Shown: positions 1 through 5,622, counted from the first letter of the stretch. The stretch is 9,245 nucleotides of DNA from an uncultured Clostridia bacterium (GCA_934463455.1 CAKSJU010000085.1:1-9245); one strand, 5' to 3'. The notes: generated by a model not told the origin, from the letters alone. A program made the numbers and translations.

Positions 1-225
1 ACCGGTACGAACGAAAAAGGTGAAAAAATCACAATTTCAATTACCGTAGATTCCGACACCGCATACGTAAACGGCAATCCGGTTATACTTGAAAGCCCCG
101 CATTCATCCGTGATATGCGTACCTACACCCCATTGCGGTTTATAGCTGAAAAACTCGGTGCGGACGTTGATTGGAACGGCGATGAAAAAAAGATCAGTAT
201 AACCAAAAAACTGATTGAAGATTAA
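1..225 (+). CDS. C-terminal fragment of a copper-amine-oxidase-N-like (stalk) domain protein
   Basis: The frame is open from base 1 and ends at TAA 223-225, followed at once by a second TAA, giving 74 visible residues; the start lies outside the window. The segment AYVNGNPVILESPAF, then TYTPLRFIAEKLGADVDW and a closing KKISI strand, is the recognisable pattern of the copper amine oxidase N-terminal-like domain (PF07833). In Clostridia and Paenibacillaceae this is usually a repeated non-catalytic module at the end of secreted or surface proteins. The fragment would therefore be the C-terminus of an exported protein. What the rest of the protein does cannot be told. The domain call is fairly sure; the extracellular role is inferred from the family. 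Confidence 0.8.
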   Translation, partial: TGTNEKGEKITISITVDSDTAYVNGNPVILESPAFIRDMRTYTPLRFIAEKLGADVDWNGDEKKISITKKLIED

Positions 226-283
226 TAAATTCTCTTTGAAAATACTATACGGATACAAAAAAGCAGCAGAATAACGGCATTAT

Positions 284-305
284 AAAAAAGCTTTTGATAA
301 AAGCT
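284..305 (-). terminator. Possible minus-strand hairpin terminator
   Basis: Read on the minus strand, AGCTTTT-ATC-AAAAGCT forms a perfect 7-bp stem with a 3-nt loop, followed by a run of T (plus-strand A 284-288). This has the form of a short intrinsic terminator for leftward transcription, but no leftward gene is visible upstream of it. It may instead be part of the structured 3' region of the gene on its left. Confidence 0.35.
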
Positions 306-378
306 CCGCCTGCGGGCGTAGGAATAAGGTAGCATTTTTGATTTTCCGTCATTGCGTTTTACGCAATTTCCTACAAAT

Positions 379-426
379 TAAAAATAGGTTGAAATTCATA
401 TTTTTACGAATTTCAACCTATTTTTA
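379..426 (+). terminator. Strong, probably bidirectional intrinsic terminator
   Basis: A perfect 19-bp inverted repeat pairs 379-397 with 408-426 around a 10-nt loop (398-407). The stem core is GGTTGAAATTC/GAATTTCAACC, with an A-tract on the left side and a T-tract on the right side (421-425). It can end the transcript coming from the stalk-domain gene and, by symmetry, leftward transcripts. It separates that gene from the lipid operon promoter about 70 bp further on. Confidence 0.8.
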
Positions 427-493
427 TAATTTTTTACATTCCCGCCTTATTACACCGAATAATTTCAATAAAATTACAAAAACCTTTATCCTG

Positions 494-522
494 TTGACAT
501 CCGCCGTTATTTCCGCTATAAT
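494..522 (+). promoter_or_regulatory. Perfect-consensus sigma-A promoter of the lipid operon
   Basis: TTGACA at 494-499, a spacer of exactly 17 bp and TATAAT at 517-522 match both sigma-A (sigma-70) hexamers at every base. The start site is expected near 529, giving a leader of roughly 40 nt before the GGAGG (560-564) and ATG 571. No operator-like palindrome is obvious next to it, which fits constitutive, strong expression. Confidence 0.9.
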
Positions 523-570
523 GTTATATGTGACAAAAGACAGATTTTCTGTACTGTACGGAGGATAAAT

Positions 571-1143
571 ATGGATAAGAAAGAAATTTTCACGATACCG
601 AATTTTATGAGCTTATTCCGTCTTCTGCTGATACCGGTCTATGTATATATTTATCTTAACGCAAAACAGCCGTCCGATTATTGGCTCGCGGGCGGAATAC
701 TGATTGTATCATCGCTTACCGATATGCTGGACGGAATTATTGCAAGAAAATTCAATATGATTTCCCGTCTCGGAAAAATACTCGACCCGATTGCCGACAA
801 GGCAACGCAAGGAATACTTATGATTTGTTTGAGCATTTATTATTCAAACATGCGGATATTGCTTGCTTTTTTCCTTATAAAAGAGGGATTTATGGCAATT
901 ATGGGAATTATCAACCTATCAAAAGGACGGATGCTCGGCAAAGCAAAAATGAGCGGAAAAGTTTGTACTGTAGTATTGTTTATATGTATGATTTTGCTGA
1001 TACTTTTTCCCGATATGCCATCAAAAGGCGTTAATTCACTTATTATAGTAAGCGGATTTTTTATGATTGTGTCTCTTATGAGCTATGTAAGTACATATGT
1101 AAAGCATCCGAATGAACTCACCGACATTGGAGGAAAATCCTGA
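571..1143 (+). CDS. pgsA: CDP-alcohol phosphatidyltransferase, PgsA-like
   Basis: The 190-residue integral membrane protein probably transfers a phosphatidyl group from CDP-diacylglycerol to glycerol 3-phosphate, making phosphatidylglycerophosphate, the committed step to phosphatidylglycerol. The family signature is complete: D51-x2-D54-G55-x2-A58-R59-x8-G68-x3-D72-x3-D76, whose four aspartates bind the divalent metals. The N-terminal TIPNFMSLFRLLLIPVYVY and the overall length are typical of PgsA. Hydrophobic segments at about 15-30, 37-53, 85-110, 130-146 and 155-175 fit a polytopic membrane protein. ATG 571 has GGAGG six bases upstream. The stop overlaps the next start in TGATG, implying translational coupling. 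A different acceptor (another CDP-alcohol transferase) cannot be excluded, because the signature is shared by the superfamily. Confidence 0.85.
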   Translation: MDKKEIFTIPNFMSLFRLLLIPVYVYIYLNAKQPSDYWLAGGILIVSSLTDMLDGIIARKFNMISRLGKILDPIADKATQGILMICLSIYYSNMRILLAFFLIKEGFMAIMGIINLSKGRMLGKAKMSGKVCTVVLFICMILLILFPDMPSKGVNSLIIVSGFFMIVSLMSYVSTYVKHPNELTDIGGKS

Positions 1144-1625
1144 TGGAATTAATTGGAAGTATTATATACGTCGGACTTACCGGGCTTATTTCTTTTTATA
1201 TCGGCGCTTTTTTGCCGCGCAGTATGTTCGATGAAAATAAGTTTCCGTATAAATCCTTTAAATTCGAAAAAAACGGAAAAATATATGAAAAGCTCCATAT
1301 AAGAAAATGGAAAAGCGAAATTCTCGACATGAGTAAAATAATGAAGATAATTTTGCCGAAAAAACTCCCACCGAACACAAAAGCAAGAGACGTTCATTAT
1401 CTTGTAAAGGAAACCTGCGTTGCGGAGGCTGTTCACTGGGTTTTATGCATGGTATCCGTAGGAAATATCTGGATTTGGAAAAGTATAGAGGGAATACTTA
1501 TCTGGATATTGTGCATAGTCGGAAACATGCCTTTTATATTCGTTCAGCGATATAACAGACCGCACCTTATCAGCTTGAGAGACAAGCTGGCTAAAAGAGA
1601 AAAATTCAGAAAAAGTGAGGGATAA
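1143..1625 (+). CDS. CrtO-type acyltransferase family membrane protein
   Basis: This 160-residue protein resembles, from memory, Staphylococcus aureus CrtO (glycosyl-4,4'-diaponeurosporenoate acyltransferase), which acylates a glycosylated carotenoid in staphyloxanthin synthesis. Shared blocks are KSFKFEKNGKIYEK followed by LHIRKWKSEILD (about 37-62), an E90-x4-E95-x2-H98-W99 helix, and GNMPFIFVQRYNRP (127-140). There is a hydrophobic N-terminal segment (about 3-24) and a second hydrophobic stretch at about 98-134. No carotenoid genes are seen here, so its substrate is probably another lipid or glycolipid. It starts within the stop of the phosphatidyltransferase gene (TGATG) and its end abuts the PAP2 gene, so it belongs to the same operon. 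Family assignment is fairly good; acyltransferase activity and substrate are inference. Confidence 0.7.
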   Translation: MELIGSIIYVGLTGLISFYIGAFLPRSMFDENKFPYKSFKFEKNGKIYEKLHIRKWKSEILDMSKIMKIILPKKLPPNTKARDVHYLVKETCVAEAVHWVLCMVSVGNIWIWKSIEGILIWILCIVGNMPFIFVQRYNRPHLISLRDKLAKREKFRKSEG

Positions 1626-1635
1626 ACCTTTTAAT

Positions 1636-2343
1636 ATGAAAAAACTAACCTATGCGGCAGACTACCGCAAGCTGACATTTGCAAAGCTTAAAACTCCGGA
1701 ATTTTCGCACCTTTGGCTGCTTTTGTACTGGCCCTTGTACGGTCTAGTTTTCCGTGCTCTCGAAAGACTTGTCACCGCCGACTACACATATGTCGAATGC
1801 CGTCTGGACAGCCTTATTCCGTTTTGCGAATATTTTGTGATACCTTATTACTTTTGGTTTGTATTTTTAGTCGGCATGCTTTTGTACTCGCTGCTGTTTA
1901 ATATAGAAACATTTAAAAAATTTATGTGGTATATAATTATTACAAATACAATAACTCTTATTATTTACGCAGTATTTCCGACAGCACAGAATTTGCGTCC
2001 CGAGAGCTTTGCGCACAACAATATTTTTACAAATATTGTCGGCAAGCTTTACAACTTTGACACAAATACAAATGTATGTCCGTCACTGCATGTAATAAAT
2101 TCCGTTGCCGTGCTGCTTGCCGCATGGCAGGACAAAAATCTGCGCGCACCGTTTGTCAGATTTTTGTTTATTGTATCTACGGTGCTTATTTGTATGTCAA
2201 CCGTATATCTGAAACAACATTCCGTTCTGGACATTGCCGCGGCGGCAGTGCTCTGCGTTATATGCTATCCTTTTGCATTTTCTTCACGATTTTATGTGGA
2301 AAATTTTATAGGAATTAACCGCCGTAAAAAACAAATTTTGTAG
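1636..2343 (+). CDS. PAP2-superfamily membrane phosphatase
   Basis: The 235-residue polytopic protein belongs to the phosphatidic acid phosphatase type 2 superfamily, which removes or transfers phosphate on lipid phosphates at the membrane. Visible motifs are NLRP (119-122, a C1-like block), CPSLHV (148-153, C2 with H152) and KQHSVLD (193-199, C3 with nucleophile-type H195 and D199). The classical SR before the C3 histidine is replaced by S188-T189, with K193 two residues before the histidine. This resembles the PAP2_3 / inositol-phosphorylceramide-synthase-like branch. Hydrophobic segments lie near 26-42, 66-90, 98-114, 150-163, 173-191 and 198-214. As operon partner of the PgsA-like enzyme it could dephosphorylate phosphatidylglycerophosphate. 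ATG 1636 is preferred, with GAGGG 14 bases upstream; an in-frame GTG at 1615 has no ribosome binding site. The start is only moderately certain. Confidence 0.8.
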   Translation: MKKLTYAADYRKLTFAKLKTPEFSHLWLLLYWPLYGLVFRALERLVTADYTYVECRLDSLIPFCEYFVIPYYFWFVFLVGMLLYSLLFNIETFKKFMWYIIITNTITLIIYAVFPTAQNLRPESFAHNNIFTNIVGKLYNFDTNTNVCPSLHVINSVAVLLAAWQDKNLRAPFVRFLFIVSTVLICMSTVYLKQHSVLDIAAAAVLCVICYPFAFSSRFYVENFIGINRRKKQIL

Positions 2344-2390
2344 AAAAAATAAATTTTTTTACTATTTCTTGTTAATTTGTAAAAATTGTA

Positions 2391-2419
2391 TTGCAAATAT
2401 AAAAAAAAGGTGATAAAAT
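2391..2419 (+). promoter_or_regulatory. Likely sigma-A promoter of gdhA
   Basis: TTGCAA (2391-2396), a 17-bp spacer and TAAAAT (2414-2419) give a good though not perfect match, inside an AT-rich stretch after the PAP2 gene. Transcription would start near 2426, leaving a leader of about 100 nt. No convincing GC-rich terminator was seen between the PAP2 gene and this promoter, so some read-through from the lipid operon is possible. Confidence 0.6.
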
Positions 2420-2430
2420 AGTTTGTGGTA

Positions 2431-2498
2431 TGCGGAAAAATGTTATTTTCGCAAAAACATTCGGTAATTGCAGAGCGCCGGTTTTACAATTATCCGAA
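2431..2498 (+). promoter_or_regulatory. Structured 5' leader of gdhA
   Basis: Three stems can be drawn. Stem A pairs TGCG+AAAA (2431-2439) with TTTTCGCA (2446-2453), with one bulged G. Stem B pairs AATGTT (2439-2444) with AACATT (2456-2461) and excludes stem A. Stem C pairs 2460-2470 with 2487-2498 (11 bp, one bulged T, 16-nt loop) and ends 15 nt before the AGGAGG at 2514-2519. The mutually exclusive A and B stems could be regulatory. No known riboswitch or T-box signature was recognised, so this is reported only as structure. Confidence 0.35.
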
Positions 2499-2528
2499 CA
2501 GTAATATTTATAAAGGAGGAATTTTGTT

Positions 2529-3872
2529 ATGTCATATGCACAAGATGTCCTGGCAAAATTAAAAGAAAAAAATGCAAACGAGCCTGAATTTATTCAAGCT
2601 GCAACAGAGGTTTTAACCTCATTGGAACCGGTTTTCGAAAAGCATCCGGAATTTGAAAAGGCAGGCTTGCTCGAAAGAATAGTAGAGCCCGAAAGACAAA
2701 TCATGTTCAGAGTTCCCTGGGTTGACGACAACGGCAAGGTACAGGTAAACAGAGGATACAGAGTACAATTCAACTCTGCAATCGGTCCTTATAAAGGCGG
2801 TTTAAGACTTCATCCTTCGGTAAATCTCGGAATTATCAAATTTCTCGGTTTTGAACAAATTTTCAAAAACTCGCTCACAACGCTTCCCATAGGCGGCGGC
2901 AAAGGCGGCTCGGATTTTGACCCAAAAGGCAAATCTGACCGCGAAGTTATGGCATTCTGCCAGAGCTTTATGACAGAGCTGTTCAGACATATAGGCGCAG
3001 ACACCGACGTTCCCGCCGGCGACATCGGAACGGGAGCAAGAGAAATCGGTTATATGTTCGGTCAGTATAAAAGACTTAAAAACGTATACGAAGGCGTTCT
3101 TACAGGTAAAGGTCTCACCTACGGAGGCTCACTCGCAAGAACTCAGGCTACCGGCTACGGCTTAATTTACTTCACAAAAGAAATGCTTGCCGACCTCGGT
3201 ACGGATTTCAACGGCAAAACCGTTGTTGTTTCCGGTTCGGGTAACGTTGCTATATACGCAGTTGAAAAGGCTCAAAGCTACGGCGCAAAGGTTGTGGCTA
3301 TGTCCGATTCAAACGGCTGGGTATACGACAAAGACGGAATTGACCTCGCGGCTGTAAAAGAAATCAAAGAAGTAAACCGCGGCAGAATTAAAGAATACAC
3401 AAAATACAGACCGAATGCGGAATATCACGAAGGAAAAGGTATTTGGACAGTTAAATGTGACATCGCACTTCCCTGCGCAACACAAAACGAGCTTAACCTC
3501 GACGACGCAAAAGCACTTGTTGCAAACGGATGCTTTGTTGTTGCAGAAGGTGCTAACATGCCTACCACACTCGAAGCTACCCAATATTTGCAGGAAAACG
3601 GTGTATATTTTGCTCCGGGTAAAGCTGCAAATGCAGGCGGTGTTGCAACATCAGCTCTCGAAATGAGCCAAAACTCACAAAGACTTTCGTGGACATTCGA
3701 AGAAGTTGACGAAAAGCTTCATGGCATAATGGTAAGCATATACAAGGCTGCTTCTTCTGCCGCAGACGAATACAACAAAACGTTCAACGGCAAAAAAGAC
3801 CTGGTTTCCGGTGCAAACATCGCAGGCTTTATGAAGGTTGCGGATGCTATGATGGCACAAGGAATTGTTTGA
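2529..3872 (+). CDS. gdhA: Glutamate dehydrogenase, probably NADP-specific
   Basis: This 447-residue cytoplasmic enzyme interconverts 2-oxoglutarate plus ammonia and glutamate; the length is that of the hexameric bacterial class. Substrate-domain residues are all present: K89 in GPYKGGLRLHPSV, K113, catalytic K125 in LPIGGGKGGSDFDPKG and D165 in VPAGDIGTG. The numbers coincide with those known for Clostridium symbiosum GDH. The nucleotide domain begins at about 200, with VVVSGSGNVA (232-241). The glycine loop has Ser rather than Phe, and the segment after the second strand reads SDSNG (259-263) rather than the SGPDG recalled for the NAD enzyme. Both differences suggest NADP use, hence an assimilatory, glutamate-forming role. 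ATG 2529 follows AGGAGG by nine bases. The gene has its own promoter and leader and appears monocistronic or loosely joined to the next gene. Confidence 0.95.
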   Translation: MSYAQDVLAKLKEKNANEPEFIQAATEVLTSLEPVFEKHPEFEKAGLLERIVEPERQIMFRVPWVDDNGKVQVNRGYRVQFNSAIGPYKGGLRLHPSVNLGIIKFLGFEQIFKNSLTTLPIGGGKGGSDFDPKGKSDREVMAFCQSFMTELFRHIGADTDVPAGDIGTGAREIGYMFGQYKRLKNVYEGVLTGKGLTYGGSLARTQATGYGLIYFTKEMLADLGTDFNGKTVVVSGSGNVAIYAVEKAQSYGAKVVAMSDSNGWVYDKDGIDLAAVKEIKEVNRGRIKEYTKYRPNAEYHEGKGIWTVKCDIALPCATQNELNLDDAKALVANGCFVVAEGANMPTTLEATQYLQENGVYFAPGKAANAGGVATSALEMSQNSQRLSWTFEEVDEKLHGIMVSIYKAASSAADEYNKTFNGKKDLVSGANIAGFMKVADAMMAQGIV

Positions 3873-3896
3873 TAAAAACAAAAAATCAATATATAC

Positions 3897-3922
3897 GAAA
3901 CGGCGCATTTTTGTGCCGTTTC
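3897..3922 (+). terminator. Hairpin after gdhA without a clear U-tract
   Basis: GAAACGGCGCA (3897-3907) pairs with TGTGCCGTTTC (3912-3922) around a TTTT loop, giving an 11-bp stem with one G-U pair. The bases after it are CTATGTATA-like rather than a T-run, so it is not a canonical intrinsic terminator. It may slow polymerase or protect the 3' end of the gdhA message. The next gene starts 27 bases further on with no clear promoter of its own, so partial read-through is likely. Confidence 0.45.
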
Positions 3923-3949
3923 TATGTATAGAGAGGAATTTACATTTCA

Positions 3950-4615
3950 ATGAGCATTAATACAACCCAATCGGTCAAATGTCCGAAATGCGGTGAGCTG
4001 CACGAGGTTTGCGTTTGGAGCTCGATAACGGTTTCGGACAGTCCGGATTTAAAAAAAGATTTGCTTGCCGGAAAAATAAATATACTCCGATGCAATATCT
4101 GCGGGCAAACCGCGCTTCTTCCAAATCCGCTTCTTTATCATGATGAAGAAAAAAAACTGCTTTTTTCTTTTGTCCCATGCGAAAACAAGGAAACAAAAGA
4201 AAAATTGTTTTCAAATTTAAAGAAAAACTTCGAAAAGAATAATGAAATAGAAAAATATGAAAACTACAATCTTCGTTTTATATCGGAATATAATGAATTT
4301 TTAGAAAAAGTACTTGTTTTTGATGCCGGTCTTCATGATAAAGTTACCGAACTGATAAAGCTTCTCATTCTTTCTCAGGAAGCGGATAAAGCAGAACATC
4401 GTACTGCCGTTTTCGGCAAAAAAGCCGAAAATGAGCTTGAATTTCTTGTCCGAGACAGCTCCGACGGAGTGTGTTACACCTCCAAGGTACCTATGTCGAC
4501 CTACGAAACGCTTTACGATGAGCTGAGAAAAAGCGGCATAAAATATAAAAGCTTTAACTTTGAAGAAGTAAACCCCGATTACGCTTCAAAAATGATACAA
4601 GGCATGAACAATTAA
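3950..4615 (+). CDS. CpXC domain protein of unknown function
   Basis: The 221-residue protein starts with a zinc-ribbon-like module: C11-P-K-C14-G near the N-terminus and C48-N-I-C51-G after a beta-rich spacer, continuing into TALLPNPLLYHDEEKKLLFSFVP. This is the arrangement of the CpXC family (PF14353), common in Clostridia, for which I know no assigned function. The C-terminal part (about 80-221) is charged and largely helical in character, with no recognisable catalytic motif. No signal peptide or membrane segment is seen, so it is probably cytoplasmic. A GAGAGG at 3931-3936 lies 13 bases before ATG 3950, rather far, so the start is slightly uncertain; the CPKCG motif ten residues in argues against a later start. 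It lies 77 bases after gdhA and is followed by a strong terminator. The gdhA link is positional only. Confidence 0.8.
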   Translation: MSINTTQSVKCPKCGELHEVCVWSSITVSDSPDLKKDLLAGKINILRCNICGQTALLPNPLLYHDEEKKLLFSFVPCENKETKEKLFSNLKKNFEKNNEIEKYENYNLRFISEYNEFLEKVLVFDAGLHDKVTELIKLLILSQEADKAEHRTAVFGKKAENELEFLVRDSSDGVCYTSKVPMSTYETLYDELRKSGIKYKSFNFEEVNPDYASKMIQGMNN

Positions 4616-4669
4616 TTCGGTTTTGTCATATTTACGGGGGACGCAAGTCTTGCCGCATCTTCAGCACCG

Positions 4670-4734
4670 AAATCCGCTTTCTCAAAATTTTTTCCCTTTT
4701 CAGGTCATGGAATTTTGAGAGAGCGGATTTTTTT
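4670..4734 (+). terminator. Strong intrinsic terminator after the CpXC gene
   Basis: A 20-bp inverted repeat pairs 4670-4689 with 4711-4730 (one G-U pair, 21-nt loop; core ATCCGCT/AGCGGAT). It runs directly into a T-tract at 4728-4734. It ends rightward transcription from the gdhA/CpXC side. In the opposite direction the stem is not followed by a good T-run, so it is a weaker candidate for the convergent DeoR gene ending at 4751. Confidence 0.85.
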
Positions 4735-4750
4735 GTTTTAAAAAAATCTG

Positions 4751-5491
4751 TTATCTCTTCCCACCCATTAAAAAATCGCTTTTACAAATCTCTTTATCAC
4801 AAATTATTTTTGAAATATCACCTGCCGAGCATAGATTATGAAAATACTTTTTGCCGATTTTGTCGCTTGCGCACATAAGATATGATTTTTGTGAGTTTTC
4901 TATCATGCGTCTGCGCACGTGGTTTTCCGAATCCGAAATATCGGTCAGAAATCCGTCATCGGACAGACCTCGGCACGAAAAAAATACAGCATTTGCATTA
5001 TATGCTTCTATGGTTTTGTACGCCTCTTCTCCGACAAGCGATTGGCACGACGGCAAAAGCTCACCGCCGGTGCTTATAGCTTTTATTCCGTATTCGCCAA
5101 GCTTTAAAAGGGCTTTTATTCCGCTTGTAATTACCGTAAGATGATTTTTTACCGCAAGAAACGGAATTAAATTGTATGCACTTGACGAAGCATCAAGAAA
5201 TATCACATCATAATCGTTTATATAATTAATTGCCTCCTTTGCCATTTTTATTTTTGCATCGCTTTGCTCAAGCTCACGTATAACAAACGGAATTTTCAGT
5301 GTCGATATGCTGTTCTCTTCAATTACCGCCCCGCCGTGAACTCTTTTTATAAGCTGCTGCTTTTCCAGGCTTTTAAGGTCGCGCCTGATTGAAGATTCGC
5401 TTGTAAAAAGCTGCTCTGACAGCTCATTTACGGTTATTTCCTTTCTTGCAAGCAACAGCTTCAATATTTCTTTTTCGCGTTCCTTGTTCAT
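4751..5491 (-). CDS. DeoR-family transcriptional repressor
   Basis: This 246-residue cytoplasmic DNA-binding protein regulates transcription in response to a small phosphorylated ligand. The N-terminal winged helix (about 4-57) carries the DeoR signature: ITVNELSEQL, SSIRRDLKSL and VHGGA (51-55). The sensor domain (about 75-235) shows the phosphosugar-isomerase-like fold markers IFLDASSSAYNL (97-108), TGGELLPSCQSLVGEEA (141-157) and RRMIENSQK followed by CASDKIGKKYF. Known members sense sugar phosphates or, for GlpR, glycerol 3-phosphate. ATG 5491 is chosen because AAGGAG lies 12 bases upstream; the longer frame would begin at a TTG (5524) with no ribosome binding site. It is divergent from the GDPD-PHP operon and shares its promoter region, so it most likely represses that operon and itself. 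The ligand is not known. Confidence 0.9.
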   Translation of the reverse strand: MNKEREKEILKLLLARKEITVNELSEQLFTSESSIRRDLKSLEKQQLIKRVHGGAVIEENSISTLKIPFVIRELEQSDAKIKMAKEAINYINDYDVIFLDASSSAYNLIPFLAVKNHLTVITSGIKALLKLGEYGIKAISTGGELLPSCQSLVGEEAYKTIEAYNANAVFFSCRGLSDDGFLTDISDSENHVRRRMIENSQKSYLMCASDKIGKKYFHNLCSAGDISKIICDKEICKSDFLMGGKR

Positions 5492-5503
5492 ATATTTATC
5501 AAG

Positions 5504-5509
5504 CTCCTT
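5504..5509 (-). promoter_or_regulatory. Ribosome binding site deciding the DeoR start
   Basis: AAGGAG on the minus strand lies 12 bases before ATG 5491. The spacing is long but the sequence is strong, and it sits inside the longer reading frame that would begin at TTG 5524. It therefore supports the shorter protein. Confidence 0.65.
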
Positions 5510-5559
5510 CTTTAAAACAGTCAAAAATATGCTCGTTTTACCGTTTTATGTGATAATTA

Positions 5560-5588
5560 TTGACTTAATGAGCAATATGTTTTATTAT
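5560..5588 (+). promoter_or_regulatory. Sigma-A promoter of the GDPD-PHP operon
   Basis: TTGACT (5560-5565), a 17-bp spacer and TATTAT (5583-5588) each match the consensus at five of six bases. Transcription should start near 5595, immediately before the palindrome at 5596-5607 and about 40 nt before the TTG start at 5635. Its -10 element overlaps the -10 element of the opposite-strand promoter by five bases. Confidence 0.8.
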
Positions 5589-5612
5589 ATACTTGATTGT
5601 TAACAATGTCAA
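5584..5612 (-). promoter_or_regulatory. Perfect-consensus sigma-A promoter of the DeoR gene
   Basis: On the minus strand, TTGACA (plus-strand 5607-5612), a 17-bp spacer and TATAAT (plus-strand 5584-5589) match the sigma-A consensus at all twelve hexamer bases. Transcription would start near 5577, giving a leader of about 85 nt before ATG 5491. The promoter lies almost entirely in the early transcribed region of the plus-strand operon and shares its -10 base pairs with that operon's promoter, so polymerase binding in the two directions should be mutually exclusive. Confidence 0.85.
5596..5607. promoter_or_regulatory. Palindromic candidate operator ATTGTTAACAAT
   Basis: A perfect 12-bp palindrome covers the expected first transcribed bases of the plus-strand operon and lies within the spacer and -35 edge of the minus-strand promoter. 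A dimeric repressor bound here would block both promoters, so it is the best candidate for the operator of the divergent DeoR protein. The assignment is inferred from position and symmetry. Confidence 0.6.
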
Positions 5613-5622
5613 CATATTTTTG

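Larger units (their letters stand above)
226..570. other. Intergenic region with several hairpins, a terminator and the pgsA promoter
   Basis: This 345-bp gap has no credible gene. Going rightwards it holds: a 7-bp hairpin with a 3-nt loop (289-305) preceded by an A-tract; a small GC hairpin, CGCC/GGCG (307-318); an outer pairing GTAGGAA/TTCCTAC (318-324 with 368-374) that encloses a perfect hairpin ATTGCGT-TTT-ACGCAAT (351-367); a 19-bp-stem terminator (379-426); and the promoter of the lipid operon (494-522). The reading frame covering 338-568 starts at TTG without a ribosome binding site and runs through the terminator, so it is not taken as a gene. Confidence 0.6.

Noticed and set aside
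338..568. 76-codon plus-strand frame before the lipid operon
   Set aside because: It starts at TTG without a ribosome binding site, crosses the strong terminator hairpin at 379-426 and the promoter at 494-522, and has no family resemblance.
1615..1635. GTG start giving the PAP2 protein seven extra residues
   Set aside because: No ribosome binding site precedes it; the GAGGG that could serve translation lies within it and points to ATG 1636. The spacing is long, so some doubt remains.
2341..2370. AT-only A-tract/T-tract after the PAP2 gene as a terminator
   Set aside because: Any stem would be pure A-T with poor stability, so it is not called a terminator.
3675..3950. 91-codon minus-strand frame over the end of gdhA
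   Set aside because: It is antisense to conserved gdhA codons and the product has no recognisable family; it is a shadow frame.
5492..5524. Minus-strand TTG start giving the DeoR protein 11 extra residues
   Set aside because: There is no ribosome binding site before it, and AAGGAG lies inside this extension just before ATG 5491, where family members normally begin.
5526..5578. Distant inverted pair AATATGCTC (5526-5534) and GAGCAATAT (5570-5578) as a second operator
   Set aside because: Beyond the GCTC/GAGC core the arms match only if a base gap is allowed, and the AT-rich setting makes this likely by chance.
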